A stretch of 64,000 nucleotides of DNA. It comes from Pseudomonadota bacterium (lineage in GTDB: Bacteria > Pseudomonadota > Alphaproteobacteria > SHVP01). This document shows positions 6,877 to 15,574 of the stretch, one piece after another; position 1 is the stretch's first letter, and each line of letters begins with the position of its first letter. A program made the translations under genes and the position numbers. The stretch is taken from positions 52,242-116,241 of the forward strand of contig JAQBYN010000007.1 of assembly GCA_027622715.1 (NCBI GenBank), given 5' to 3'. The notes beneath the pieces are model-generated. The model was not told where the DNA came from. It did no database searches and saw only the letters and a list, made by a program, of their open reading frames with translations.

Positions 6877-7785
6877 ATGGCAAACGACAAGGCAGTACTT
6901 GGCCCGATCGCGGGTGCGACAGTTCTGGCGCCGGACCTCGAAGCGGCCACGGCGCCGTACATCGATTATCTGGGCTACCGCGTGTTGAATTCAGGCACGG
7001 TCTCGGCCGATCAGGCCGCCGTGTGGAACGCCGAAGCGCATGCGGGCGCAGCCTATAAGGTCCTGGGCCCCGAAAGCGGCGAGCGCCAATGGATCCGCTT
7101 TGTCGAGGCGCCACCCGTGTCGGGGTATAAGGCGATGACGACTTTCGGGTGGCATTCAATGGAGATCGTCGTCGCCGATGTCGATTCCATTCCGGCCAAG
7201 CTTAAGGGGTCTCCCTTCAAGCACCTTGCCGGGCCAAAGAATCTCGGCTCGACATCCTCGATCAGGGCAATGCAAGTTTTGGGGCGCGCCGAAGAAGTGC
7301 TCTATCTCACCCAAATTCCCGATGACGGCAGCCTGCCGCATTTGCCGATCGCGAAATCGTTCATCGACCGCATCTTCATTATGCCATTGGGCACGCCCGA
7401 CATGATGAAGTCGCGCGACTGGTATATGGAGACCTTTGCCCAGGTCGAGGCCGGCATCGTGGCGCCTGACATCGAGTTGCGCCTCGTGACTGACGCGATG
7501 GGTCTGCCGGAGGGCACCAAGATGGGGATCTGCACCGTCAAGTTGGGTGGCCAAACGTTGATCGAGATCGATGACTATCCCGCGTCGGCCAAAGCGCGAC
7601 CCCGCAATACCGGCAGCCTGCCGCCCGGCATTGCGACCGTCTCGTTCGTCACCGATTCGCTCGACAAATTCGGCTTGCCGTTCCGCGCCCCACCCCGCGC
7701 GCTTGCCGGTGCGCCGTATGACGGCAAGCGCGTCGGCGTGACGACGGGATTGGCGGGAGAGCTCATCGAACTCGTCGAGGAATAA
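6877..7785 (+). CDS. VOC-superfamily protein, two fused glyoxalase-like halves
   Basis: The 302-residue product has two vicinal-oxygen-chelate repeats. The first is about 1-130 (GATVLAPDLEAATAPYIDYLGYRVL, WIRFVEAP, WHSMEIVV); the second is about 155-300 (IMPLGTPDMMKSRDWYMETFAQVE, ELIELVEE). Such two-module proteins resemble extradiol dioxygenases or isomerases, but the full metal triad cannot be placed with certainty by eye. It directly abuts the next VOC gene (stop 7783-7785, start 7786), to which it is clearly paralogous. GGGGGA precedes the ATG. Confidence 0.8.
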   Translation: MANDKAVLGPIAGATVLAPDLEAATAPYIDYLGYRVLNSGTVSADQAAVWNAEAHAGAAYKVLGPESGERQWIRFVEAPPVSGYKAMTTFGWHSMEIVVADVDSIPAKLKGSPFKHLAGPKNLGSTSSIRAMQVLGRAEEVLYLTQIPDDGSLPHLPIAKSFIDRIFIMPLGTPDMMKSRDWYMETFAQVEAGIVAPDIELRLVTDAMGLPEGTKMGICTVKLGGQTLIEIDDYPASAKARPRNTGSLPPGIATVSFVTDSLDKFGLPFRAPPRALAGAPYDGKRVGVTTGLAGELIELVEE

Positions 7786-8718
7786 TTGAACGAAACAACG
7801 ACTGGCGCGAATACCGGCGTGCACCCGCCGTTAGGCCGCCTACTGAGCGTGACCATCTCGGTCACCGACCTGCCGAGCGTGGTCGACGCCTACCGCACCC
7901 ACTTGGGCTATCGCTTACTCGAAAGCGGCTACATCCCGGCGGCACTCGCCCAATCTTGGGCGGCACCACAAAATGCCGAGGCGCGTTATGGCCTGATGGC
8001 GCCCCCCAGCGACCCCTCGGTCTGCATACGCTTTGTCGAAGGACTAACACCGGAGAACTACCGGCCACTACGCACCTTCGGCTGGGCCGCGGTGGAAATT
8101 GCGGTGATGGATGTCGATGCCCTCGCCGCAAGATTGGCGGGCACGCCATTTAAAACCATCGGGCCGCCGGCCGACTTGGCTTTCGGTGGCGGCGCGTTGC
8201 GCGCGATGTCAGTGCGTGGTCCGGCGCGCGAAATCTTGATCTTCACCCAAATCCGGCGCGCCGTGCCAGGCTACGATTTACCCGCCGCGATCGATCCGGT
8301 TGACCGCGCGTTCATCGCGGTGGCCGCGGCCGACGACCTTCATAAGGTTCGCTTGTTCTACCGCGACAAGTTCCTTGCGCCATCGGGGCCGGACATCGAA
8401 ACACCGATCTACAGCGTCAACGACGCGTTCGACCTGCCGCGCGAAGACCGCCACTTGATGACCACGATCGCGCTGCCCGGCCAGAGCTATGTCGAAATTG
8501 ATCAATACCCTGAAATGGGGGCCAAGCGGGTTGGCGTGCGCGGCTATTTGGCGCCTGGCATCGCGATGGTGACGTTCGAGATCGGCGGACTGGACGATCT
8601 ACCGCTTTATTGGCTGGGTGAGCCGAGCCACTACGAGATCGGGCCCTATATGAGTCGCCGGCAAGTCACCTTCTACGGCGCCGCCGGCGAATTGATCGAG
8701 CTGATCGAATCCGTCTAA
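7786..8718 (+). CDS. VOC-superfamily protein, paralogue of the upstream gene
   Basis: The 310-residue protein repeats the plan of its neighbour: VTDLPSVVDAYRTHLGYRLLESG, CIRFVEGLTPENYRPLRTFGW, then a second half ending in GAAGELIELIE. It begins with TTG immediately after the upstream TAA, with zero spacing, so translation is very likely coupled. The pair may form a heteromer or act on successive intermediates. The substrate is unknown. Its 3' end overlaps the convergent transketolase-like gene by 4 bases. Confidence 0.8.
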   Translation: MNETTTGANTGVHPPLGRLLSVTISVTDLPSVVDAYRTHLGYRLLESGYIPAALAQSWAAPQNAEARYGLMAPPSDPSVCIRFVEGLTPENYRPLRTFGWAAVEIAVMDVDALAARLAGTPFKTIGPPADLAFGGGALRAMSVRGPAREILIFTQIRRAVPGYDLPAAIDPVDRAFIAVAAADDLHKVRLFYRDKFLAPSGPDIETPIYSVNDAFDLPREDRHLMTTIALPGQSYVEIDQYPEMGAKRVGVRGYLAPGIAMVTFEIGGLDDLPLYWLGEPSHYEIGPYMSRRQVTFYGAAGELIELIESV

Positions 8719-11066
8719 GCGCCGATCTGGCTCAAGCACGCTTTGGCGCAAGCATCAACAATCGCCTCGGCATCCAACCCATAAGTGCGGTAGAGATCCG
8801 GGATATCGCCGGACTGGCCAAAGCTGCTAACGCCAAGCGGATAGACCCGCTGACCACGGACCGACCCGAGCCACGACAGCGTCGCCGGTGCGCCGTCAAG
8901 CACCGTGACCAGCGCCGCATCGGGCGCCAACCGGTCCAAGATTTGTTTGACGTGGGCCTGGCCGCTGCGCGCCGTGCTCCAGTCTTTGTGCAACAGATCG
9001 GGCGAGGTCACAGCCAGTAGGCCCGCGCCAGGGATGTCTTCAATAATCTCCGCATGGGCCGCCATCGCTTCGGGCGCAACCGCACCGGAATAGACGATGG
9101 CCAACGGCGCACCCTCGGACGGCGGCACCTGCCAATAGGCGCCACGGACGATGTCACCGGCGATGCCGGCGACGTCGCGGCTGGGCTGGTCGAGCGATCG
9201 GGTCGACAGCCGCAAATACACCGAGCCGCCGTCATCGGCCTGCATATGCTCGAAGCCCCAACGCATGATCACCGCGAGCTCATCGATAAATGCCGGGTCG
9301 AACGAGGCCAGCTTGTCCTGCGCCATGCCGATCAACGGTGTCGCAATCGACTGATGCGCGCCACCCTCAGGCGCCAAGGTGATGCCCGACGGTGTCGCCA
9401 CCAACATAAAGCGCGCGTCTTGGTAGCACGCGTAATTCAACGCATCGAGACCACGCATGATAAACGGATCGTACAGCGTGCCGACGGGTAGCAAGCGACG
9501 GCCAAAGATCGGCCCTGACAATCCAGCGGCAGCTAAAAACAAAAACAAATTGTTCTCGGCGATACCGAGTTCGATGTGCTGGCCGTTCTGCCCCATCGAC
9601 CATTTCAGCGGCGACAGGACATTTTCGTCTTTGAACACGTCAGCCCGGCCCAAACGATCAAAGATGCCGCGCTGGTTGATCCACGCCCCAAGATTGGTCG
9701 ACACCGACACGTCGGGCGACGCCGTGATGATGTGCTGGGCCAAATCCGAATCACCGCGGCCCAACTCGTTGAGAATCTTGCCGAAGGCTTCCTGGGTCGA
9801 CGCCTTGCCGCCTTGCTGGGTGGGGAAGTCGGCGGGCACGGCGACCCGCGGTGCCTTGTGGTTGCGGTCGGCCAGGCCAAGAAACGGCGCGCGCCCGATG
9901 AACGATTGCAGCTTGTCCGGCTCGATATCAAGACCGGCAAAGGGTTCCCACTCGTCGCCGGTCGACACACCGAGACGCTCGCGAAACTGGGCCATCTGGT
10001 CGGGGGTCATCAAACCGGAGTGGTTGTCTTTGTGGCCGGCGAACGGCATCCCCTTGCCTTTGACCGTATAGGCGATAAAGCAATTCGGCCGCTCAGGGTC
10101 GGCCTTGGTGAATGCCTCCAGCACCGACTCCATGTCGTGCCCGGCCAAGTCGGTCATCAGTTCGCCCAACGACTCGTCGTCGTGGTCGTCGAGCAAACCC
10201 TTGATGCCGGCGACCTTGCCGATGTCTTTCAGCAAGTGCTCGCGAAACCCCTTGCCGCCCTTGTAGGTCAGCGCCGAATAGAGCGAGTTGGGACAATCGT
10301 CGATCCATTTTTCGAGCGCGTCGCCGCCCGGCTTGGTGTAGGCGGCTTCAAGTTTCTTGCCGTATTTGAGCGTGATGACGTTCCAGTTGGTGGTGCGGAA
10401 AATATCGTCGAAGCGCCCGAACAGCCGGTCCGACACGGTCGAATCGAGGCTTTGGCGGTTGTAGTCGATGATCCACCACAGGTTCCGGACATCGTGCTTC
10501 CAGCCTTCGAGCATGGCCTCCCAGACGTTGCCTTCGTCGAGTTCGGCATCGCCCATGAGTGCCACCATGCGTCCCGGCGTTTCGTCCTCGGGCCACATTT
10601 TGCGGGTCACCAGATAGTCCTGGATCATCGAGGCGAACAGCGTCACGGCAACGCCCAGCCCGACCGAGCCGGTCGAGAAATCGACCTGATCGACATCTTT
10701 GGTGCGCGATGGATACGACTGCGCGCCGCCGAGCGACCGGAAATTCTTCAAATTGTCGACCGTCTGGCGGCCCATCAGGTACTGGATCGCGTGATAGACC
10801 GGGCTGGCATGCGGTTTGACCGCAACTCGGTCGGTCGGGCGCAGCTCGTTGAAATAGAGCGCCGTCAGCAACGTCACCAATGAGGCCGATGACGCCTGAT
10901 GGCCGCCGACTTTCAGGCCGTCACGGTTGGGCCGAATGTGGTTGGCATGGTGGATCGTCCAGGAGGACAGCCAGAACGACTTTTTCTCCAGCGCCTTGAG
11001 GGACGCGAAATCGTCCGGGGAAAGGCCTGCGATGGTGTTCGGGCGTGGCGCGGCGGCAGTGGTCAT
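8715..11066 (-). CDS. Transketolase / homodimeric 2-oxoacid dehydrogenase E1-like enzyme (MdeB-like)
   Basis: This 783-residue thiamine-diphosphate enzyme is organised like AceE-type homodimeric E1 proteins. The N-terminal Pyr/PP domains carry GGHQASSASLVTLL, the ThDP-Mg motif GDAELDEGN (172-180) and WWIIDYNRQSLD; the transketolase-like middle has GIAENNLFLFLAAAGLSG; the C-terminal domain ends GQSGDIPDLYRTYGLDA. ATG 11066 is preceded by GAGGAGG at good distance; the open frame to 11183 is promoter sequence. It is divergent from an Lrp regulator, as in the mdeR-mdeB arrangement of Pseudomonas methionine catabolism, where the E1 acts on 2-oxobutyrate. No mdeA (methionine lyase) is present, so the substrate is inferred only. 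Confidence 0.85.
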   Translation of the reverse strand: MTTAAAPRPNTIAGLSPDDFASLKALEKKSFWLSSWTIHHANHIRPNRDGLKVGGHQASSASLVTLLTALYFNELRPTDRVAVKPHASPVYHAIQYLMGRQTVDNLKNFRSLGGAQSYPSRTKDVDQVDFSTGSVGLGVAVTLFASMIQDYLVTRKMWPEDETPGRMVALMGDAELDEGNVWEAMLEGWKHDVRNLWWIIDYNRQSLDSTVSDRLFGRFDDIFRTTNWNVITLKYGKKLEAAYTKPGGDALEKWIDDCPNSLYSALTYKGGKGFREHLLKDIGKVAGIKGLLDDHDDESLGELMTDLAGHDMESVLEAFTKADPERPNCFIAYTVKGKGMPFAGHKDNHSGLMTPDQMAQFRERLGVSTGDEWEPFAGLDIEPDKLQSFIGRAPFLGLADRNHKAPRVAVPADFPTQQGGKASTQEAFGKILNELGRGDSDLAQHIITASPDVSVSTNLGAWINQRGIFDRLGRADVFKDENVLSPLKWSMGQNGQHIELGIAENNLFLFLAAAGLSGPIFGRRLLPVGTLYDPFIMRGLDALNYACYQDARFMLVATPSGITLAPEGGAHQSIATPLIGMAQDKLASFDPAFIDELAVIMRWGFEHMQADDGGSVYLRLSTRSLDQPSRDVAGIAGDIVRGAYWQVPPSEGAPLAIVYSGAVAPEAMAAHAEIIEDIPGAGLLAVTSPDLLHKDWSTARSGQAHVKQILDRLAPDAALVTVLDGAPATLSWLGSVRGQRVYPLGVSSFGQSGDIPDLYRTYGLDAEAIVDACAKACLSQIGA

Positions 11067-11161
11067 CGGTGTCCTCCTCGAGCGCGCAACAGTAGCCGAG
11101 CGCCACCGGACAAAGGTTGTGAAAGATGCGCAGAAACAGCTAATATTCGCAATGATGTATG

Positions 11162-11167
11162 TATAAT
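11162..11167 (+). promoter_or_regulatory. Probable -10 box of the lrp-like gene
   Basis: TATAAT matches the sigma-70 -10 consensus exactly and lies 20 bases before the ATG of the Lrp-family gene. No good -35 hexamer is present 16-18 bases upstream (sequence there is gctaat), as expected for a promoter that depends on an activator. The flanking 40 bases are AT-rich within a GC-rich genome and are the likely Lrp-binding region shared with the divergent E1 gene. Confidence 0.45.
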
Positions 11168-11187
11168 CCCAGACAGAACACAATTTT

Positions 11188-11682
11188 ATGCCAGAAATGA
11201 CCCTGGATGCGATCGATCAGCGAATCCTGCAAGAACTCCAGGAGCGCGCCCGCCAAACCAACGTCGAATTGGCGGACGCCGTCGGGCTGTCGCCATCGGC
11301 CTGCCTGCGCCGGGTACGTGAGCTCGAAGACCGTGGCGTGATCGCGGGCTATGTCGCGTTAGTCGCACCGGCGGCGCTGGGCCTCGGCGTATCGGTGATG
11401 CTGAACGTCACCCTTGAACGACAGATCGAAACGGCGCTGGAGGAATTCGAGCGCCGCATCAACGAATGGCCCGAAGTCATGGAGTGCTACCTGATGACCG
11501 GCGACGCCGACTACCTCTTGCGCGTTGTCGTTGCCGACCTGCCGGCCTACGAAAAGTTCCTGATGCAGCGGCTGACCCGCGTGCCCGGCATCGCCAGCAT
11601 CAAGTCGTCCTTTTCGTTGAAACAGATTGTTCACCGCACCGCGCTGCCGATGACTCACCTCGCGACGGCTGGAACAGTCTGA
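11188..11682 (+). CDS. Lrp/AsnC-family transcriptional regulator
   Basis: The 164-residue protein has an N-terminal winged helix (LDAIDQRILQELQERARQ, then LADAVGLSPSACLRRV) and a C-terminal RAM ligand-binding domain (VMECYLMTGDADYLLRVVV, PGIASIKSSFSLKQI). Size and motifs are canonical. It probably responds to an amino acid and controls the divergent E1-like enzyme across the 121-base intergenic region. ATG 11197 is an alternative start three codons downstream. A DNA-repair gene follows 11 bases later. Confidence 0.93.
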   Translation: MPEMTLDAIDQRILQELQERARQTNVELADAVGLSPSACLRRVRELEDRGVIAGYVALVAPAALGLGVSVMLNVTLERQIETALEEFERRINEWPEVMECYLMTGDADYLLRVVVADLPAYEKFLMQRLTRVPGIASIKSSFSLKQIVHRTALPMTHLATAGTV

Positions 11683-11693
11683 GGGTTTCGTTG

Positions 11694-12407
11694 ATGTCGT
11701 CCGCCACGAAAATTCTCGATGCGGTGCGCGCCGATCTCGATAGCGCAGTCGAGCCGGCCTATCGCGCAAAGATTGCCGAACTCGTGCCGACAGGGATCAC
11801 CATCATTGGCGTGCGCGTCCCCGTTATCCGCAAACTGGCCCAAGCCTGGCACCAGGCTAACAAGAACGTCACGCCGGACGATGCGATTGACTTGCTCGCA
11901 GCGGCCTTCAGACGGCGATGCCGCGAAGAAGTGCTGTTTGCCGTCGTCGTACTATCGCGGCTGAAGAAGACGCTCACCACGGCTCATCTCAAGAAGATCG
12001 ACCCAATGATCGATCGCATTGAAGACTGGGAGGTCTGCGACCAACTCGCGATGAACGTCTTTGGCGAAATCGTTGCAGGTGATTTGGGCGAAACCGCGCG
12101 ATTGGAAAAATGGGCGACGAGCAAAAATCCGTGGCGGCGGCGCGCCGCTATCGCGTCAACCACCGTACTGAACCAGAAAGGCCGCGCGCACGCAGCGCCA
12201 ACGTTGGCGGTTTGCCGTCATGTCATGGCAGAGAAAGATTCAGGCGTGAAGAAGGCGGTGGGTTGGGCCCTGCGCGAAGCGACCAAGAGCGACGCAACGG
12301 CCGTTCATGCCTTCCTTCTATCGTGGAAGGACACCGCCGAGCGCCGCATCCTCAATGAAGGCTCGCAGAAACTGTCACCCGCCCAGCGTAAGTCGATCCT
12401 GGCGTAG
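11694..12407 (+). CDS. AlkD-like DNA alkylation repair protein
   Basis: The 237-residue, all-helical HEAT-repeat protein belongs to the DNA-alkylation-repair (AlkD/AlkC) family. Landmarks are MIDRIEDWEVCDQLAMNVFG, NPWRRRAAIASTTVL and GVKKAVGWALREATK, which in AlkD contain the DNA-contacting Trp/Asp/Arg residues. AlkD is a glycosylase excising N3/N7-alkylpurines. I chose ATG 11694, just after the Lrp stop, because the open frame further upstream lies inside the Lrp gene. Cotranscription with the regulator is likely but a functional link is not obvious. Confidence 0.85.
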   Translation: MSSATKILDAVRADLDSAVEPAYRAKIAELVPTGITIIGVRVPVIRKLAQAWHQANKNVTPDDAIDLLAAAFRRRCREEVLFAVVVLSRLKKTLTTAHLKKIDPMIDRIEDWEVCDQLAMNVFGEIVAGDLGETARLEKWATSKNPWRRRAAIASTTVLNQKGRAHAAPTLAVCRHVMAEKDSGVKKAVGWALREATKSDATAVHAFLLSWKDTAERRILNEGSQKLSPAQRKSILA

Positions 12408-12408
12408 C

Positions 12409-12606
12409 TTACGCCGCCAGCGCGACGCGCGTCCCACGCTCGGTGATTCGCATCGACACGACCCACCAGAAGGCCTCACCCTCATAGTCGCCGCGCCGGT
12501 GCGCGGCCACCGCGAGATCGCCTGCGTGATGGGCGGCGAAGCCGCCGCACATGTCGATCAGGTAGTCCGTGAGATGCGCAGCATGCGCGTCCATTCTGCC
12601 GGTCAT
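12409..12606 (-). CDS. Small protein of unknown function
   Basis: This 65-residue frame has a clear GGAGG six bases before its ATG, which is the main reason to accept it. The product starts MTGRMDAHAAHLTDYLIDMC and contains a His-rich stretch (AAHHAGDLAVAAHRRGDY). It ends two bases from the convergent AlkD-like gene. No family is recognised and no membrane segment or signal peptide is apparent. Confidence 0.5.
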   Translation of the reverse strand: MTGRMDAHAAHLTDYLIDMCGGFAAHHAGDLAVAAHRRGDYEGEAFWWVVSMRITERGTRVALAA

Positions 12607-12861
12607 TGGGTCCTCCCACCCAGCTTCTTGTATTTGGCCCTACCCAAGCCAACACAGTTAGGACGCGTCTATTCCTTTAGCCGGGGAAAAACGCCGTTCA
12701 ACGGCGCGTGAACTGGCGTCGACGCCGCCAGGCGCCGGCGGGGCAGGCGGTGGCGAATTACCCCCCAATGGCGGTCGCTCTTCGCGTAGCGGTCAATGCC
12801 ACGCCACGCAGTTGCGCAGAATAGGCCCAGTCGTGACGATGGTCGCGAGGACCAGTAGCCC

Positions 12862-14046
12862 ATGGACATTCCAACAATCGACGATCTGACAGACCGGGCG
12901 ACCGCACTTGTGCCCTATCTGAAGGAGCACGCAGCCGCGACCGAACAGCGCCGCACCTTGTCTTCCGACACCGTGGCAAAGCTCCACGAAGCCGGATTTT
13001 TTCGCTTTTTCCGCCCCAAGGCCTACGGCGGTTATGAGATGGATTGGGGATCGCAGTATCGCTTCGCCAAAGTGCTGGCCCACGGGTGTCCCTCGACCGC
13101 CTGGGTTGCCGCGGTGGTCGGCCAACATTCCTGCCACGTTGCGCGCTTCGCCAAACAAGCCCAGGACGAGGTCTGGCCCGACCAAGCCGACCTGTTGATC
13201 GCCACCGGGTCGCTCCCCCGGGCCAACGTTAAGACCGAACGGGTTGCCGGCGGGGTCCGCGTCTCGGGGTCAATTGGTTTCGCCAGCGGCGTCGACCATT
13301 CGGGCTGGGCGATGGCGAGTGTGCCGATCGACGGCGCGGGCCATCAAATTCTTCTGCCCCGCGCCGACTACGAGGTCGAAGACACCTGGTTTGTCGCCGG
13401 CATGCGTGGCACCGGCACGAAGGATATTCATGTGCCCGGCGCATTGGTGCCCGATCACCGGGTGATGCCGTCGGTCGTTTTCAACGAAAGCCAACCGCCC
13501 GGCGCCGGTGTAAACCCCGGCTACATCTACGCGATGGAATTTGCACCGGTGCAGGGATCAAGCCCGGTCGGCCCGTTGATCGGCACCGCCGAAGGCGCGC
13601 TCGCCACCTACATCGACATGACCCGCACCAAGAAGGGCGCCATCTTTGGCAACAAGATTGCTGAAAGCAGCGCGGTACAAATGCGCCTTGCCGAATCGGC
13701 CGCCGAAATTAATGCTGCCGACGCCGTCGCGGTACGCGATTTCCAGGTGCTGCACGAGGCCGGCAAAACCGGACGCCGGTTGAGCGACGCCGAGCGCACC
13801 GCGATCGTCCGCAATCGCGCGATGATTGCCAAACTTTGCGTGCGCGCGACGCAACGTTTGGTCCAAATGATGGGCGCGCTCGGGCTAGCGGACGACAACC
13901 CGGTTCAGCGGCATTTTCGCGATGTTCAGGCGATGGTGACCCAGATCGGCGTCGCGTTCGACGTCAACATGCCGCCGTGGGGCCGCCTGGCGTTGGGCCT
14001 CGATCCGGGACCGGGGCTTCATGGCAGTGAGAAACGGCGGGTTTAG
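12862..14046 (+). CDS. Acyl-CoA-dehydrogenase-fold flavin monooxygenase (HsaA/HpaH-like)
   Basis: The 394-residue protein has the acyl-CoA dehydrogenase fold in its two-component flavin-monooxygenase version: an N-terminal helical domain (TVAKLHEAGFFRFFRPKAYG, GCPSTAWVAAVVGQHSCHV), a beta middle domain (SIGFASGVDHSGWAM, MRGTGTKDIHVPGALVP) and a C-terminal helical bundle (CVRATQRLVQMMGALGLADD). This group uses reduced FMN/FAD from a partner reductase to hydroxylate or oxygenate aromatics, sulfur or nitrogen compounds. No reductase gene is adjacent. AGGA lies upstream of ATG 12862. Confidence 0.82.
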   Translation: MDIPTIDDLTDRATALVPYLKEHAAATEQRRTLSSDTVAKLHEAGFFRFFRPKAYGGYEMDWGSQYRFAKVLAHGCPSTAWVAAVVGQHSCHVARFAKQAQDEVWPDQADLLIATGSLPRANVKTERVAGGVRVSGSIGFASGVDHSGWAMASVPIDGAGHQILLPRADYEVEDTWFVAGMRGTGTKDIHVPGALVPDHRVMPSVVFNESQPPGAGVNPGYIYAMEFAPVQGSSPVGPLIGTAEGALATYIDMTRTKKGAIFGNKIAESSAVQMRLAESAAEINAADAVAVRDFQVLHEAGKTGRRLSDAERTAIVRNRAMIAKLCVRATQRLVQMMGALGLADDNPVQRHFRDVQAMVTQIGVAFDVNMPPWGRLALGLDPGPGLHGSEKRRV

Positions 14047-14057
14047 AAAGCCGCCGA

Positions 14058-14309
14058 TTATCTACGGCGGGCCTGAACAAGCATCACCCTAATCTCGGTT
14101 TCGCCGAGCGACTTGCAGGCCTCCATCCGGTGCAGACCTTCAACGAGGATGTACCGCTTGCCGTCGTGGCGGACATAGATCGCCTGGCGTTGACCGTCCT
14201 CTAAGATACTGGCCGCGAGCTCGGCCACAGTCGCTTCGTTGAGGGTTTTGCGGCGGTCTACCGGCACATAGATGTCGGCGATCGGCACATTGATCTCGTC
14301 CCGTGGCAT
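14058..14309 (-). CDS. ParB/Srx-like nuclease-domain protein, short
   Basis: The 83-residue protein is a single ParB N-terminal domain: VPIADIYVPVDRRKTLNEAT, LAASILEDGQRQAIYV, then the phosphoryl/CTP-type motif LVEGLHRMEACKSLG (equivalent to the G-E-R-R-x-R-A region). It lacks the HTH and dimerisation parts of partition ParB, so it is not a chromosome partition factor. GGAGGA sits five bases before ATG 14309. The longer open frame to 14594 is the antisense of the TfoX-like gene and is not used. Confidence 0.72.
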   Translation of the reverse strand: MPRDEINVPIADIYVPVDRRKTLNEATVAELAASILEDGQRQAIYVRHDGKRYILVEGLHRMEACKSLGETEIRVMLVQARRR

Positions 14310-14380
14310 CCAGTCCTCCCGCGCCGCCGAACCCAATAATGTCCGCGCAACCCCATGGTAGCGCGTATTGCGGGCGGCCC

Positions 14381-14710
14381 CTACTTCGGGGGCAAGGTGT
14401 CGGCGAATGCCTCGACCTTGTCGGTCCAGGCGCGCAGTTGCTTGGCGGTTTTGATGCCGTCGGCACTGACATACAGCATGCCGGTCATGGGACGACCTGT
14501 GAAATCCATCGGCCGCGCGTGTTTTTGTTTGAGCGCCTTGGCGGCGGCCTCGGGACCGAGGCGCAGCATCAACTCGCCCTTGGCAATGCCGCACGCCATA
14601 TTGCCATGAAGCATGAAGGCGAGGCCGCCGAACATTTTCTTTTCGACGACATCGCCGCGGTGGCCCAATGCGGTACGCAGACGCTCGGCCAGTTTTTCAT
14701 CGTAGGCCAT
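14381..14710 (-). CDS. TfoX N-terminal-domain protein
   Basis: This 109-residue protein matches the stand-alone TfoX/Sxy N-terminal domain: DEKLAERLRTAL, VVEKKMFGGLAFMLHGNMA, LRLGPEAAAKAL, GRPMTGMLYVSADG. The competence regulator TfoX has an additional C-terminal domain that is missing here. Single-domain versions are common in alphaproteobacteria and of uncertain function. It precedes the ParB-like gene by 71 bases on the same strand. Confidence 0.88.
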   Translation of the reverse strand: MAYDEKLAERLRTALGHRGDVVEKKMFGGLAFMLHGNMACGIAKGELMLRLGPEAAAKALKQKHARPMDFTGRPMTGMLYVSADGIKTAKQLRAWTDKVEAFADTLPPK

Positions 14711-14787
14711 TCAGCCCTCCCGCTTTGCTACGACCAGTTTAGACCAACTCAACCGTCGTCGACTGCCGTCAAATTGCCGGCAACCCG

Positions 14788-15528
14788 TCATTCGGTATAG
14801 CGGTTGATCGCCCACAGCCCATCGTGCCATTCGAGCATCGTGGTTTGCGCTGCGTTGACCTTGCGGTTGCCACCGTGCACGGCAAAGGCCGGATTGAACA
14901 GAAAGCTGCCGGCACGAAACGGGTGCGCATCGTCGGCGACAGTGTCGCGCGTCAAGCAAAAAATCTCTTCGTTGCACGGGTGCCACTCGGCCCCAAGGCC
15001 CGAGACACCCTGCGGGATCGTCAGGTGCCGCGTGTCTGCGCCGCTGACCGGGTCTTGCCATAACACCCGCCTGATCACCCCCGACGCCTTGCCGTCGATC
15101 AGCGACGGCGTGACCGGCACGTCAACCGGTCGCAACGCAAGGATCGCCTCCGGCTGCGCGCCCGACGTCGCCGCTGGTGCATAAATCTGCGGCGCGTTCA
15201 GAATAAGAATAAGGCCAACATCTTGTTCGGCCTGCCAGCTGAACGGATGGCCTGGGGGATGAAAAAAGAAAGCCCCAGCGTCCAATACTGTGTCGCCGTC
15301 GTGCAACGTCCCATGGGTGACATACCCTTGTTGTGCTGCAGCGCCCGCCACCCGACCGGATGCCCAACCCTTGGGCAAATCGACCAGCGTGCTGCGCACA
15401 CTGCCATCGTCGAGGTGCCGCAATGCGCGGGCGACCGCGCCCGGCGGCAGGCCGGGCAACGGCAATGGGGCTGGCACAAGGTCGCGACTGTTCATCAAGA
15501 TCGAGGTGTCGAAAAATAAGTCGGGCAT
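14788..15528 (-). CDS. Bicupin protein of unknown function (DUF4437-like)
   Basis: The 246-residue product has two cupin barrels. The first carries TLHDGDTVLDAGAFFFHPPGHPF split over its two motifs; the second carries GAEWHPCNEEIFCL followed by GSFLFNPAFAVHGG, with the H-x-E-H type metal ligands recognisable. The plan is like DUF4437 'cupin' proteins, as is the cupin at 38798. Substrate and metal are unknown. It is a monocistron bounded by a GC-rich inverted repeat upstream. Confidence 0.7.
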   Translation of the reverse strand: MPDLFFDTSILMNSRDLVPAPLPLPGLPPGAVARALRHLDDGSVRSTLVDLPKGWASGRVAGAAAQQGYVTHGTLHDGDTVLDAGAFFFHPPGHPFSWQAEQDVGLILILNAPQIYAPAATSGAQPEAILALRPVDVPVTPSLIDGKASGVIRRVLWQDPVSGADTRHLTIPQGVSGLGAEWHPCNEEIFCLTRDTVADDAHPFRAGSFLFNPAFAVHGGNRKVNAAQTTMLEWHDGLWAINRYTE

Positions 15529-15574
15529 CTGTGCAGTCTAACAGACCCTTCGCTTCGCCACGCTAGGATCAAGC

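Noticed and set aside
9576..10883. 435-codon open frame on the plus strand, antisense to the E1/transketolase gene
   Set aside because: High-GC antisense shadow; the His/Val/Arg-rich product has no motifs, while the minus strand encodes an unmistakable ThDP enzyme.
14058..14309. ParB chromosome-partition protein
   Set aside because: Only the short N-terminal domain is present, with no HTH or dimerisation domain and no parA neighbour.
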